A DNA stretch of 64,000 nucleotides, taken from Deltaproteobacteria bacterium. GTDB taxonomy: Bacteria; Desulfobacterota; DSM-4660; Desulfatiglandales; Desulfatiglandaceae. Where the stretch lies: NCBI GenBank assembly GCA_019307945.1, contig JAFDIS010000001.1, positions 1 to 64,000 on the forward strand, read 5' to 3'. Shown here piece after piece: positions 19,728 to 28,430 of this stretch. How positions within the stretch are numbered: position 1 is the first letter of the stretch; each line of letters opens with the position of its first letter. The translations under genes and the position numbers were made by a program. Below the pieces are notes generated by a model. The model saw nothing but the letters and a program-made list of their open reading frames with translations, did no database searches and had not been told where the DNA came from.

Positions 19728-22472
19728 ATGAATCAGGAAAAACCAAGAGGCAAGGTGTTGGTGCTCGGAGGCGGCATTGCAGGTATTGAGGCGGCCATGG
19801 GCCTTTCCGAGGCGGGTTACGGTGTTTACCTCGTGGAGCGCTCCGCGGCCCTCGGGGGCATGATGCCGTCGCTTCATCGGATCTATCCCCTCTGCTCCTG
19901 CTGCAAGCTGGAACCCCGGGTGGCTGCATGTGAACAGGACCCGAACATACAGGTGCTGCTCAACACCACCGTGACCAGCATCACGGGCGAAGCGGGCCGC
20001 TTTCAGGTGATGGTGAAGCAGGGAACGGAAGACACGGCCCTGGAGGTGGGCGCAGTGCTCATCGCAGCGGGGATGGAGACCTTTGATCCCTCGGGTGTCG
20101 ATTCCTATGCCTACGGAAAGCATGCCAACGTGCTCACCAGCGTGGAATATGAACAGATACAGAAGCCCACGGGCCCCCAATCGGGTCGTGTGAAGCGCCC
20201 CTCGGATGGGCGGCCGCCGCGGAAAATCGCGTGGCTTCAGTGTGTGGGCTCCAGGGACATAAACCTTTGTGACGCGCCGTATTGCTCATCCGTGTGTTGC
20301 ATGTATGCCCTGAAAGAAGCGGTGAACACGAAGGATATGGACGAGGAGGTGGAAACCACCATCTTTTATATGGACATGCGCGCCCACGGAAAGGGATTCG
20401 AAGAGTACCTCAACCGTGCCCTTGACCGCGGCGTTCGACTAGTTAGGAGCCGGGTCCACACGATCGAGGAGGACCAGGACACGAAAGATCTTGAGATCGT
20501 CTTTGCGGACGAGGCGGGTGAACTGCAGCGCGAGCAGTTCGATATGGTGGTCCTGTCCGTGGGTCTGAGGCCTTCACAGGAGGCCGTGGATTTGGCCCGT
20601 CGGATGGATCTTGGAATCACGGAAGAACAATATCTGGCGACCCTTCCATTTTCCCCACTATGCACCACGATTCCCGGGATTTACGTCTGTGGAGGCGTCA
20701 AGGGTCCCAACGACATCGGACAATCCGTGGTAGAGGCCTCGGCGGCGGTGGCGGAGATTGCCGCCACCCTGGCGCCCGAACCCTTTTCAGAGGCCCCTTC
20801 CGCCCCCGCGCCGTCTTCGCCGTCCGCAGGCGAACCCGCTATCCTTTTCGCCTACCATCTCTGCGAGGGAATGGATCAAGACCTGGGAGATGGGATGAAG
20901 CAATACGCCGAAGGGCTGCCCGGCGTGGTCGGCACACTACGGGTGGACGGCGATATGGTCAAACAGATCTCGGAAAAAATCAAGGAATACGGCGCCGACC
21001 GCCTCGTGTTCGCTAGTTGCACTCCCGTGATCCACAAGAATCTGCTGGAACAGGCCTTGAGGGCCGCAGGCCTTAATCCTTATCTGGCCGAGACCGTGGA
21101 CCTGCGGGCCCTTTCTCCGGAAGGAGCGACGGTACAGCTCCAGGACCGGGTGAGGATGGCGGTGGCACGGGCCGCGTTTCTCTCCCCTCCCGCACTCAAG
21201 GATGTGCCGGTGGTAAAACACGCCCTCGTGGTGGGGGGCGGCATCTCGGGCATGGAAAGCGCCCTTGCCCTGGCCCGTGAGGGCTACCCCGTCACCCTCG
21301 TGGAAAGCGAAGAGCAACTGGGAGGCCACGGACGACACCTGCGTACCACCTGGGACGGTCACGACGGGCAGGCCTACCTGCAAGACCTCCTTTCCCGAGT
21401 AAAGGAAGAGGAACGGATCACGGTGATGACGGGGACACGCGTGAAGGAGAACCGCGGCTTTGCGGGCAGCTTCGTGACAACGCTGGACAGTGGAGGCCGG
21501 GAAACGACGCTGACCCACGGTGTGACCATCCTGGCCACTGGAGCCCAACCCTACAAGCCGGAGGAGTACCTTTACGGCAGTTCGGAGCACGTCTACCTCT
21601 GGTCCGAACTGAGTGAGAAGCTGATCCGGGACCCGGCGGCCGTCTACGAGGCCGACACCACGGTCTTCATCCAGTGCGTGGGTTCCAGGGGAGATGCCCA
21701 TCCCCATTGCAGCAATCTCTGTTGCACTTTTGCCGTGAGAACCGCCGTGGACCTCAAAGCGAAAAAGCCTGAAATGAACGTATATATCCTCTATCGTGAT
21801 ATGCGGACCTTCGGAGAGCGCGAGAAACTTTACCGTGAGGCCCGTCAGAAGGGCGTAATCTTTATCCGCTATGAACCCGACAACCGCCCGCAGGTGGAGG
21901 CGTCCAAGAAAGGGACCGTCAAGGTGACCGTGTACGAACCGATCCTCCGGAAGCCGGTGGTCATTGAGGCGGACCTGGTTTCGCTTCAGACGGCCATCGT
22001 GGGAACTGGCAACCGGGAAGTGGCGGATCTATTTCGAGTGGACCTGGATCAACAGGGGTTTTTGGTCGAATCGCCCGAGAAACTCAAACCCCTGGATACC
22101 ACTATCCAGGGTGTGTTCATGGCGGGCCTGGCCGCCTTTCCCAAGGACTCGGTGGAAAGTATCGCCCAGGCCAGGGGCGCTGCGGCCCGGGCCCTGGAGT
22201 TTCTAGCAAAGGACTCGGTCCAGGTGGGAGGTCTAAAAGCGGAGGTCATTAGCGAGAAATGCGCGGTCTGCTGCACCTGCGTTCGGACCTGCCCGTTCCA
22301 GGTACCTTTTATCGACGGGAGCCGAGGCGCGGCCTTCATAGACCCGGCGCTCTGCCAGGGATGCGGCATGTGCGTGGCGGAGTGTCCCGGCAAGGCCATC
22401 GTGATGTCCATGTGCAGTGATGACATGTTGAAGGGAGCGCCTTCCGTCCTCCTGGACACATCGTTGGCATAA
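19728..22472 (+). CDS. hdrA: Double-module HdrA-like flavin/iron-sulfur protein
   Basis: HdrA is the FAD and iron-sulfur subunit of heterodisulfide-reductase type electron-bifurcating complexes. The ATG at 19728 has CAGGAG 9 bases upstream, giving 914 residues. Two HdrA-like modules are fused. Module one has GGGIAGIEAA (about 14), LCSCCKLEP and QCVGSRDINLCDAPYCSSVCCMYALKEA. Module two has VVGGGISGMESALALAREG (about 502) and QCVGSRGDAHPHCSNLCCTFAVRTA. A two-cluster ferredoxin tail (about 843–905) shows CAVCCTCVRTCP and CQGCGMCVAECP. It heads an operon with mvhD, metV and metF, 12 bp before mvhD, so it probably passes electrons to or from the methylene-tetrahydrofolate reductase. No hdrB or hdrC is in the window. 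Confidence 0.9.
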   Translation: MNQEKPRGKVLVLGGGIAGIEAAMGLSEAGYGVYLVERSAALGGMMPSLHRIYPLCSCCKLEPRVAACEQDPNIQVLLNTTVTSITGEAGRFQVMVKQGTEDTALEVGAVLIAAGMETFDPSGVDSYAYGKHANVLTSVEYEQIQKPTGPQSGRVKRPSDGRPPRKIAWLQCVGSRDINLCDAPYCSSVCCMYALKEAVNTKDMDEEVETTIFYMDMRAHGKGFEEYLNRALDRGVRLVRSRVHTIEEDQDTKDLEIVFADEAGELQREQFDMVVLSVGLRPSQEAVDLARRMDLGITEEQYLATLPFSPLCTTIPGIYVCGGVKGPNDIGQSVVEASAAVAEIAATLAPEPFSEAPSAPAPSSPSAGEPAILFAYHLCEGMDQDLGDGMKQYAEGLPGVVGTLRVDGDMVKQISEKIKEYGADRLVFASCTPVIHKNLLEQALRAAGLNPYLAETVDLRALSPEGATVQLQDRVRMAVARAAFLSPPALKDVPVVKHALVVGGGISGMESALALAREGYPVTLVESEEQLGGHGRHLRTTWDGHDGQAYLQDLLSRVKEEERITVMTGTRVKENRGFAGSFVTTLDSGGRETTLTHGVTILATGAQPYKPEEYLYGSSEHVYLWSELSEKLIRDPAAVYEADTTVFIQCVGSRGDAHPHCSNLCCTFAVRTAVDLKAKKPEMNVYILYRDMRTFGEREKLYREARQKGVIFIRYEPDNRPQVEASKKGTVKVTVYEPILRKPVVIEADLVSLQTAIVGTGNREVADLFRVDLDQQGFLVESPEKLKPLDTTIQGVFMAGLAAFPKDSVESIAQARGAAARALEFLAKDSVQVGGLKAEVISEKCAVCCTCVRTCPFQVPFIDGSRGAAFIDPALCQGCGMCVAECPGKAIVMSMCSDDMLKGAPSVLLDTSLA

Positions 22473-22484
22473 GGAGATGGAATA

Positions 22485-22892
22485 ATGAGTGAATTCAAAC
22501 CTCGAATTTTGGCCTTTTATTGCGCCAACTGCGCATCTTCGGCCGCAAACGTCTCGGAAAGCATGAGCCTGGGCGTGCCGGCGGGAGTAAAAATGGTACA
22601 GGTGCCCTGCACGGGACGCATCGAGACCCTTCATCTGCTCAAACCGTTCGAGGAGGGGGCCGACGGCGTGTACGTTGCAGGCTGCCAGGAAGACAGTTGC
22701 CGATACATGAGCGGCATCCTCAAGGCCGAAAAGAGGGTGGCGCAGGTGAAACGCATCTTGGAGGAACTGGACATAGAGCCCGGCCGGATCGAAACATTCA
22801 AACTGTCGGCGGGGAAGGGCTTTCGGTTCGCCGAAATCGCCTCGGAAATGATGAAACGCGTGCAGGAGCTTGGCCCCATATCCGGAGGCTGA
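22485..22892 (+). CDS. mvhD: MvhD/FlpD-type [2Fe-2S] electron-transfer subunit
   Basis: The 135-residue protein is the MvhD (F420-non-reducing hydrogenase delta) family, a small [2Fe-2S] protein that links an electron donor to HdrA. It has the expected cysteines: CANC near residue 13, VPCTGR, and GCQEDSC in VYVAGCQEDSCRYMSGILKAEKRV. A ribosome site (AAGGAG) lies just after the hdrA stop. It sits between hdrA and metV, the arrangement reported for MTHF reductase complexes of acetogens and predicted in Desulfobacterota. Confidence 0.9.
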   Translation: MSEFKPRILAFYCANCASSAANVSESMSLGVPAGVKMVQVPCTGRIETLHLLKPFEEGADGVYVAGCQEDSCRYMSGILKAEKRVAQVKRILEELDIEPGRIETFKLSAGKGFRFAEIASEMMKRVQELGPISGG

Positions 22893-22925
22893 CACCTGAC
22901 AGATACTTGGGCGAGGTACAACCAA

Positions 22926-23594
22926 ATGATAGTTGCTGAGCAGAAACCGATCAGAGAATTGGTGGAGATGGTCAAGGATTTCCAGAAGATCCTTGTGCTT
23001 GGATGCAAAGGATGCGTGACGGTGTGCAACGTGGGGGGGGCCAAAGAGGTGGGCGTGCTGGCCTCGGCTCTGAGGATTTGGGGCCGCAAGACGGGTCGGG
23101 ACCTCCAGGTGGGCGAGCACACTCTGGAGCGGCAGTGCGACCCGGAGTACATTGAAGAACTCCGCGGAATCGTGGGTGAATACGACGCGGTGATATCAAT
23201 TGCCTGCGGCGTGGGCCCGCAATTCGTTTCGGAACGCTATCCCACCGCCAGGGTTTTCCCGGGCGTGAATACGAAGTTCATGGGAGGCGCCGTCGCGCAT
23301 GGGATCTGGTCCGAACGATGTGCAGGGTGCGGGCAATGCGTGGTCCATTATTTCGGCGGACTCTGCCCCATCGCGCGGTGCTCAAAGAGTCTCATGAACG
23401 GCCCCTGCGGCGGCTCAGCGGACGGCCGGTGCGAAATCCATAAGGAAGTGGAGTGTATCTGGGACACCATCGTCCGTAAAATGACGGAACAGGGACGGTT
23501 GAACGAACTGATTGAATTCAAACCACCCAAAAGCTGGACCACGGCGCGCGACGGAGGCCCCAGAAGCATGATCAGGGAGGAACTGGTAAAATGA
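22926..23594 (+). CDS. metV: MetV: zinc/iron-sulfur subunit of methylene-THF reductase
   Basis: The 222-residue protein belongs to the MTHFR C-terminal/MetV family. The N-terminal part (FQKILVLGCKGCVTVCNVGGAKEV) and the cysteine-rich C-terminal part (CAGCGQCVVHYFGGLCPIARCSKSLMNGPCGGSADGRCEI, about 124–163) bind zinc or iron-sulfur clusters in the family. MetV pairs with the short MetF found in anaerobes and is needed for activity. The stop overlaps the metF start (ATGA), which signals coupled synthesis at equal amounts. Confidence 0.9.
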   Translation: MIVAEQKPIRELVEMVKDFQKILVLGCKGCVTVCNVGGAKEVGVLASALRIWGRKTGRDLQVGEHTLERQCDPEYIEELRGIVGEYDAVISIACGVGPQFVSERYPTARVFPGVNTKFMGGAVAHGIWSERCAGCGQCVVHYFGGLCPIARCSKSLMNGPCGGSADGRCEIHKEVECIWDTIVRKMTEQGRLNELIEFKPPKSWTTARDGGPRSMIREELVK

Positions 23595-24523
23595 GCGAAT
23601 TCAAATCGGGAAGCAATCTGGAAAAGGTCCTGAAGGCTGGGCATTTCGCTTTTACCGGTGAATGCGGACCTCCTCAAGGCGCCAACCTGGAGGTACTCAA
23701 GGAAAAGGCGCGGCACCTGAAGGGATGCGTGGACGCGGTGAACGTGACCGACAACCAGACAGCCGTGGTCCGCATGTCCAGTTGGGCCGCCTCGTTGGTC
23801 CTGATTCAGGAGGGATTGGAGCCCAATTACCAGATGGTTTGCCGCGATCGAAACAGGCTCGCAATGCAAAGCGATATCCTCGGGGCTTATGCCCATGGCA
23901 TTCGCAACATGCTCTGCCTTTCCGGTGACCACCAGAAATTCGGTAACCATCCTGAATCGAAAAACGTCTTTGATATCGACTCCATGCAATTGATCCACAT
24001 GGTCAAGGAAATGCGGGACCAAGGCGTTTTCCTCAACGGCCAGGAGATCGACGAGGCGCCCAGGATGTTCATCGGAGCGGCGAGCAATCCCTTCGCAGAT
24101 CCCTTTGAGTTCAGGGTCCATCGGCTGGCCAAAAAGGTGGCCGCCGGGGCGGATTTCATACAGACCCAGTGCATTTATAACATGCCCAAGTTCAAAGAGT
24201 TCATGAAACAGGCCGTGGATATGGGACTCACGGAAAAATGCTATTTGTTGGCCGGCGTAACCCCGATGAAAAGCGTAGGTATGGCACGGTACATGGCCAC
24301 CCAGGTCCCGGGCATGGATGTGCCCGACGAACTGATCAAGCGCCTGAAGGGGGCCGGCAAGGGCAAGGTGGCCGAAGAAGGCATCAAGTTCGCCTTGGAA
24401 CAGATAGAAGAATTCCGGGAAATGGAAGGGGTGGCGGGGGTCCATCTGATGGCCATAGAATGGGAGCATCGCGTACCTGAAATCGCGGAACGAGCCGGAA
24501 TGCTGCCGCGTCCTCAGATCTGA
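23591..24523 (+). CDS. metF: 5,10-methylenetetrahydrofolate reductase, MetF
   Basis: MetF reduces methylene- to methyl-tetrahydrofolate using FAD, in the methyl branch of the Wood–Ljungdahl pathway or for methionine synthesis. The 310 residues cover the complete barrel: FAFTGECGPPQGANLEVLKEKA at the start, VNVTDNQTAVVRMSSWAAS, a conserved CLSGDHQKFGNHP and GADFIQTQCIYNM in the second half. Context (hdrA, mvhD, metV) indicates the electron donor is an Hdr-type complex rather than free NADH. The gene overlaps metV by 4 bp and is followed by a strong terminator. Confidence 0.93.
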   Translation: MSEFKSGSNLEKVLKAGHFAFTGECGPPQGANLEVLKEKARHLKGCVDAVNVTDNQTAVVRMSSWAASLVLIQEGLEPNYQMVCRDRNRLAMQSDILGAYAHGIRNMLCLSGDHQKFGNHPESKNVFDIDSMQLIHMVKEMRDQGVFLNGQEIDEAPRMFIGAASNPFADPFEFRVHRLAKKVAAGADFIQTQCIYNMPKFKEFMKQAVDMGLTEKCYLLAGVTPMKSVGMARYMATQVPGMDVPDELIKRLKGAGKGKVAEEGIKFALEQIEEFREMEGVAGVHLMAIEWEHRVPEIAERAGMLPRPQI

Positions 24524-24545
24524 TCCTCAGACACCGAACTTCAAT

Positions 24546-24585
24546 GCCCGCGGGAGGGGGATACCTCTTTCCGCGGGCTTTTTTT
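24546..24585 (+). terminator. Rho-independent terminator of the hdrA–metF operon
   Basis: An 8-bp perfect stem GCCCGCGG (24546–24553) / CCGCGGGC (24571–24578), with an inner GAGG/CCTC pairing, is followed directly by seven T (24579–24585). It lies 22 bp after the metF stop. This is the clearest terminator in the window. Confidence 0.92.
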
Positions 24586-24675
24586 CTTGATTTTGACCAC
24601 TTATTCCCCCTATGATTGAGAAGAACGAGGGCCCCCCGAGGCCCCGGGGATACTCCTTCTGACGGCGGAATACGC

Positions 24676-24927
24676 ATGATCTTCAACACCGGTGATGGGA
24701 GAACGATAGATACGGACCGTGATCTGGGCCCCGAGGAAAGACATGTGCTTCAGAAACTCTTCGCGTGGGAGGCCCTGGCGGAATCTTTGGATCAGTTCCG
24801 CGCGAAAAAGGCCGAGGCGCTGGAAAGAGGTTGGAACGGATCGGGTCCGGTAAATCCCGGCACCGCCTTTTCCGCCGTCGTAAGGGTACTGGAACAGCGG
24901 CTTAGAAAACGGCTGGGGATCTCGTGA
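24676..24927 (+). CDS. Small hypothetical protein before the sensor-kinase operon
   Basis: The 83-residue frame starts MIFNTGDGRTIDTDRDLGPEERHVLQKLFAWEALAESLDQFRAKKAEALERGWNGSGPV and looks like a soluble helical protein with no metal, membrane or DNA-binding signature. The stop overlaps the GTG of the next gene as GTGA, which supports it being real and co-translated with the kinase. The ribosome site is weak. I do not recognise the family. Confidence 0.6.
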   Translation: MIFNTGDGRTIDTDRDLGPEERHVLQKLFAWEALAESLDQFRAKKAEALERGWNGSGPVNPGTAFSAVVRVLEQRLRKRLGIS

Positions 24928-26951
24928 AACGGCCCCAGGGTCGAATGCGCCCGCAGGGGGGCGAAGTCAATCCCCGATCACCCATGAAACAGCAACACGG
25001 CCCATTCCCAGGGCTTGAAACGAACCCCGAAAGACCTTCTTTGGCTCCCTCCTCCCCCTTGAAGGTGGTTGTGATTGGTGCCGGATCAACCTGCTTTCGC
25101 CTCCTCAAGGTCCTTACGGAGGGCCATGCAAAGCGAATTCCCGTTGCGGTCTTGGGCGTTGCGGACCTTCGGAAAGACGCCCCCGGATTCGAGTATGCCG
25201 TACGCTGCGGGATTTTCGCCACCACTGACGTGAAGCGGCTGCTCCGAGTGGAAGGCCTGGAGGCCGTGCTGGACCTTACGGGTTCCAGGGAGGCGGGGAA
25301 AAAATGGATGGCCGCCCTGCCCCCGGGTGTCTCCTGGCTTGATCGGCGAACTGTGGAGGCCTTGATCCTTCCGTTCGTGACACGCACTGTTGATCCTGAA
25401 GCTTCCGCGCTGACCGAGCCCCGGCTCTCACCGCCGACAGGCGACATTCAGACCATACTGGACTCCCTCCCCTATCGCATCATGGTTGTCAATCCCGACA
25501 AGACCATCGCCACCGTGAACCGCACTTTTCTTCGTGAAAACGGGCTGGATTACGACGAAGTGTTGGGAAAGCAGTGTTACGAGGTGCGCTACGGCCTGCA
25601 CGCCCCCTGCAAGGAATTCGGCAGGCCATGTTACATGGAGGATTTGCGGGAAAAAGGCGAGATTATCTCCACATACCATGAATACCAGGACGAAGAAGGC
25701 GAAACCCGTTATGACGTTATCACCGTGTCTCCCATCTTTGACGAGAATGGACGGATAGTTCAAATCCTGGAGGCCTCACGGGACGTGACGGACCGTATCC
25801 TGCTTCAGCGAAAGGCTCAAGAAACCAGCATTTTTCTCAATCAGATCATTCAGAGCACGGTGGATGGAATTGTGGTGGTGGACACAAAAGGTCGAGTGCT
25901 CCTCTTCAATCCGGGCATGGAACGGTTGACCGGTTATCGGGTGGAAGAAATCATGGAACACGGCCACTTGACCAGCTTCTACAATATCGACGTGGCCAAG
26001 GAAAACATGCGGAAGATGCGCAGCGAAGAAAACGGGCCCCTGGACAAACTCAATCCCACGAGCATGAGCATCACCACAAAATACGGTGAGGAGATCCCCG
26101 TGACGCTTTCGGCCTCCATTATCCGTATCGACGGCAAGGAAGTGGGCAGTGTCGGAGTATTCCGGGATATGCGTGAGATCCTGAAGATGCGAAGGGATCT
26201 CGAAGAGGCCCACTTACAATTGGTCCAGTCGGAAAAGATCGCCTCAGTGGGGAGAATGGCGGCGGGAGTTGCCCATGAAATCAACAATCCCCTGTCGGGT
26301 ATCCTCATTTTTGCGGAGCTGTTGAAGGAGACTCTTGAAGGGGACCGGCAGAAGATCCAGGATATCCAAGAAATAATCGATCAAACCCTCAGGTGCAAAC
26401 AGATCGTCAGCGATCTTCTGGAATTCAGCCGGCAGTCCATCGGCAAGGCCACATCCTTCAGCCTGAACCGGCTCATAGAAAAATGCCTCGATCTCCTGGT
26501 CAACCAGGCCATCTTTCACGACATCGAGGTGGTAAGGGACCTGGATCCGGACATGCCGGAGATGGTGGGCGACATGGGACAGCTCCAGCAGGTCTTTACC
26601 AACCTGTTCCTCAATGCGGCCGACGCCATGGACGGAAAGGGTCGGCTGGAGATACAGTTGAGATTCGACCCGACCCGATCTCGGTTTTTCATCCGCGTCT
26701 CGGATACAGGCCCGGGCATCCCCCCGGAGCACCGGCACAAGATCTTCGACATCTTTTTCACCACCAAACCCGTGGGCAAAGGCACGGGGTTGGGGTTGAG
26801 CATCTCCCAAAATATCATCAAACTGCATGGAGGAAGCATTACCTTTCGTTGTCCTCCGGGCGGCGGAACCACCTTTATCATCGAGCTACCCCTGGAATAT
26901 CAGGAAGAGGAAATGGACGAACCCGTCTTTGTGGGGTTGAACGAATCATGA
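24924..26951 (+). CDS. PAS-domain sensor histidine kinase with Rossmann-like N-terminal domain
   Basis: The protein (up to 675 residues) begins with a nucleotide-binding-like domain (about 48–155): LKVVVIGAGSTCFRLLKVL, then VLGVADLRKDAPGFEYAVRCGI and VLDLTGSREAGKKW. Two PAS domains follow (about 175–295 and 300–420). The first carries a three-cysteine pattern, CYEVRYGLHAPCKEFGRPCYMEDL. The kinase core has HisKA AAGVAHEINNPLSG (phospho-acceptor His about 450) and a HATPase with NAADAM, DTGPGIPPEHR and GTGLGLSIS. No membrane helix is seen, so sensing is cytoplasmic. The GTG at 24924 overlaps the previous stop; ATGs at 24945 and 24984 are alternatives. The stop overlaps the next gene as ATGA. 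Confidence 0.88.
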   Translation: MKRPQGRMRPQGGEVNPRSPMKQQHGPFPGLETNPERPSLAPSSPLKVVVIGAGSTCFRLLKVLTEGHAKRIPVAVLGVADLRKDAPGFEYAVRCGIFATTDVKRLLRVEGLEAVLDLTGSREAGKKWMAALPPGVSWLDRRTVEALILPFVTRTVDPEASALTEPRLSPPTGDIQTILDSLPYRIMVVNPDKTIATVNRTFLRENGLDYDEVLGKQCYEVRYGLHAPCKEFGRPCYMEDLREKGEIISTYHEYQDEEGETRYDVITVSPIFDENGRIVQILEASRDVTDRILLQRKAQETSIFLNQIIQSTVDGIVVVDTKGRVLLFNPGMERLTGYRVEEIMEHGHLTSFYNIDVAKENMRKMRSEENGPLDKLNPTSMSITTKYGEEIPVTLSASIIRIDGKEVGSVGVFRDMREILKMRRDLEEAHLQLVQSEKIASVGRMAAGVAHEINNPLSGILIFAELLKETLEGDRQKIQDIQEIIDQTLRCKQIVSDLLEFSRQSIGKATSFSLNRLIEKCLDLLVNQAIFHDIEVVRDLDPDMPEMVGDMGQLQQVFTNLFLNAADAMDGKGRLEIQLRFDPTRSRFFIRVSDTGPGIPPEHRHKIFDIFFTTKPVGKGTGLGLSISQNIIKLHGGSITFRCPPGGGTTFIIELPLEYQEEEMDEPVFVGLNES

Positions 26952-28426
26952 GCGAAGCGTTGACCGTGCTCGTAGTGGATGATGAGAAGACGATCCGTGA
27001 GGGCTGTCGCAGGGTCCTGACGGGCAAGGGCTATGCGGTGCAGACTGCAGACACCGGCCGGAGCTGCCTCGAGGCCATGTCTCGCTCCGGCGCGGACGTG
27101 GTCCTCCTGGACCTCAAAATGCCGCAACTGAGCGGGGAGGAGGCCCTTGAGATCCTCTGCCGGGACTATCCCCAAATCCCTGTCATCATCATTACCGGCC
27201 ATGGCACCGTGGACAAGGCCGTGGAGTGCATGAAGAAGGGTGCTTATGATTTCATCACCAAGCCCTTTCAGATCGACCAGTTCCTCCTGGCCGTGGAGCG
27301 GGCGGGTGAAAAACGCAGACTGGAGCTCAAGGCCAGGCAGTACGAAAAGGAAAACATACGAAACCTCTATGATCTGCACCTGGAAAAGAGCCGCCTTCGC
27401 ACGATCATGAACTTCATGGCCAACGGGGTGATGGTCACGAACAGAAACATGGAAGTGGTTCTTCACAATGCGGCCCTGATGCAACTGATGGGCCTCACGG
27501 AACGAAAGAAAAACCCCTTTCCGGTAAGTGAGATTCTACAGGATCAGGAACTCATCGAAACCATCCGGGACATTCAGCAGGGCGACCCGGCCGAACATCG
27601 CTCCATCTCCCTGGAAACCAGGGCGGGGAACAATGTGCTTCGGGCAATCTCAGCCCCCGCCCTAGACGGAGAAGGCGACATCGTGGGTACGGTAACGGTC
27701 CTGGAAAACATCACCGCCTTCAAACAGCTCGATCGTATGAAGACCGATTTCGTCAACATGGTGGCCCACGAGCTGCGGAGCCCCCTTGTCTCTCTCAAGC
27801 AAATCCTGAACGTGCTCCTGGAGGGCCTTGCAGGAGCCCTGGCCGAAAAACAGGAGGAATTCCTCACGCGGGGCTCTTCCAAGATCGACGCCCTCCTGGA
27901 ATTGATCAACGATCTGCTGGACGTCTCCCGGATCGAGGCGGGGGCGCATATCCAGGAGGAAGTACCCACGGACCTGGAGAAGATCATAGCCGAAACCGTC
28001 GTATTCATGGAGCCTCGGGCACGCGCCAAAGGTCTGCGCATCGCGTATGAATGCAAGGACATGAAACCGATCCAGGCCGACCCGCGGGGTATGGAGGAGG
28101 TATTCCACAATCTCATCGGCAACGCCGTCAACTACTCCCCGAACGGGGGGGAAATCCGCATCGTGGGCCGCGGCCGCGGCGAATATCTGGAGGTCTCGGT
28201 CACGGACGAGGGTATCGGAATCCCCGAGGAAGAACTCCCCAAGATCTTCGACAAGTTCTACCGTGTCAAGGACCCCAGGACACGGTCGGTGGTGGGAACA
28301 GGTCTGGGCCTTTCCATTGTCAAGGGCATCGTGGAAGCGCACCGGGGCACCATCGACGTGGAAAGCAACGAAGGGGTCGGCACCACATTTCGAATCCGCC
28401 TGCCCCTGTCATCTCAGGCCGCATGA
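26948..28426 (+). CDS. Receiver–PAS–histidine kinase hybrid
   Basis: The 492-residue protein has an N-terminal receiver domain (VLVVDDEKTIREG, acceptor Asp about 54 in VVLLDLKMPQLSG, then IITGHGTVDKAVECMKKGAYDFITKPF). A PAS-like domain follows (about 150–255), then HisKA HELRSPLVSLKQIL (His about 275) and HATPase with NAVNYSPNGG, DEGIGIPEEEL and GTGLGLSIVKG. The receiver-first order suits a phosphorelay middle step: it could take phosphate from the upstream kinase and then act on the downstream NtrC-type regulator. The ATG overlaps the upstream stop as ATGA. No membrane segment is seen. Confidence 0.88.
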   Translation: MSEALTVLVVDDEKTIREGCRRVLTGKGYAVQTADTGRSCLEAMSRSGADVVLLDLKMPQLSGEEALEILCRDYPQIPVIIITGHGTVDKAVECMKKGAYDFITKPFQIDQFLLAVERAGEKRRLELKARQYEKENIRNLYDLHLEKSRLRTIMNFMANGVMVTNRNMEVVLHNAALMQLMGLTERKKNPFPVSEILQDQELIETIRDIQQGDPAEHRSISLETRAGNNVLRAISAPALDGEGDIVGTVTVLENITAFKQLDRMKTDFVNMVAHELRSPLVSLKQILNVLLEGLAGALAEKQEEFLTRGSSKIDALLELINDLLDVSRIEAGAHIQEEVPTDLEKIIAETVVFMEPRARAKGLRIAYECKDMKPIQADPRGMEEVFHNLIGNAVNYSPNGGEIRIVGRGRGEYLEVSVTDEGIGIPEEELPKIFDKFYRVKDPRTRSVVGTGLGLSIVKGIVEAHRGTIDVESNEGVGTTFRIRLPLSSQAA

Positions 28427-28430
28427 CCCC

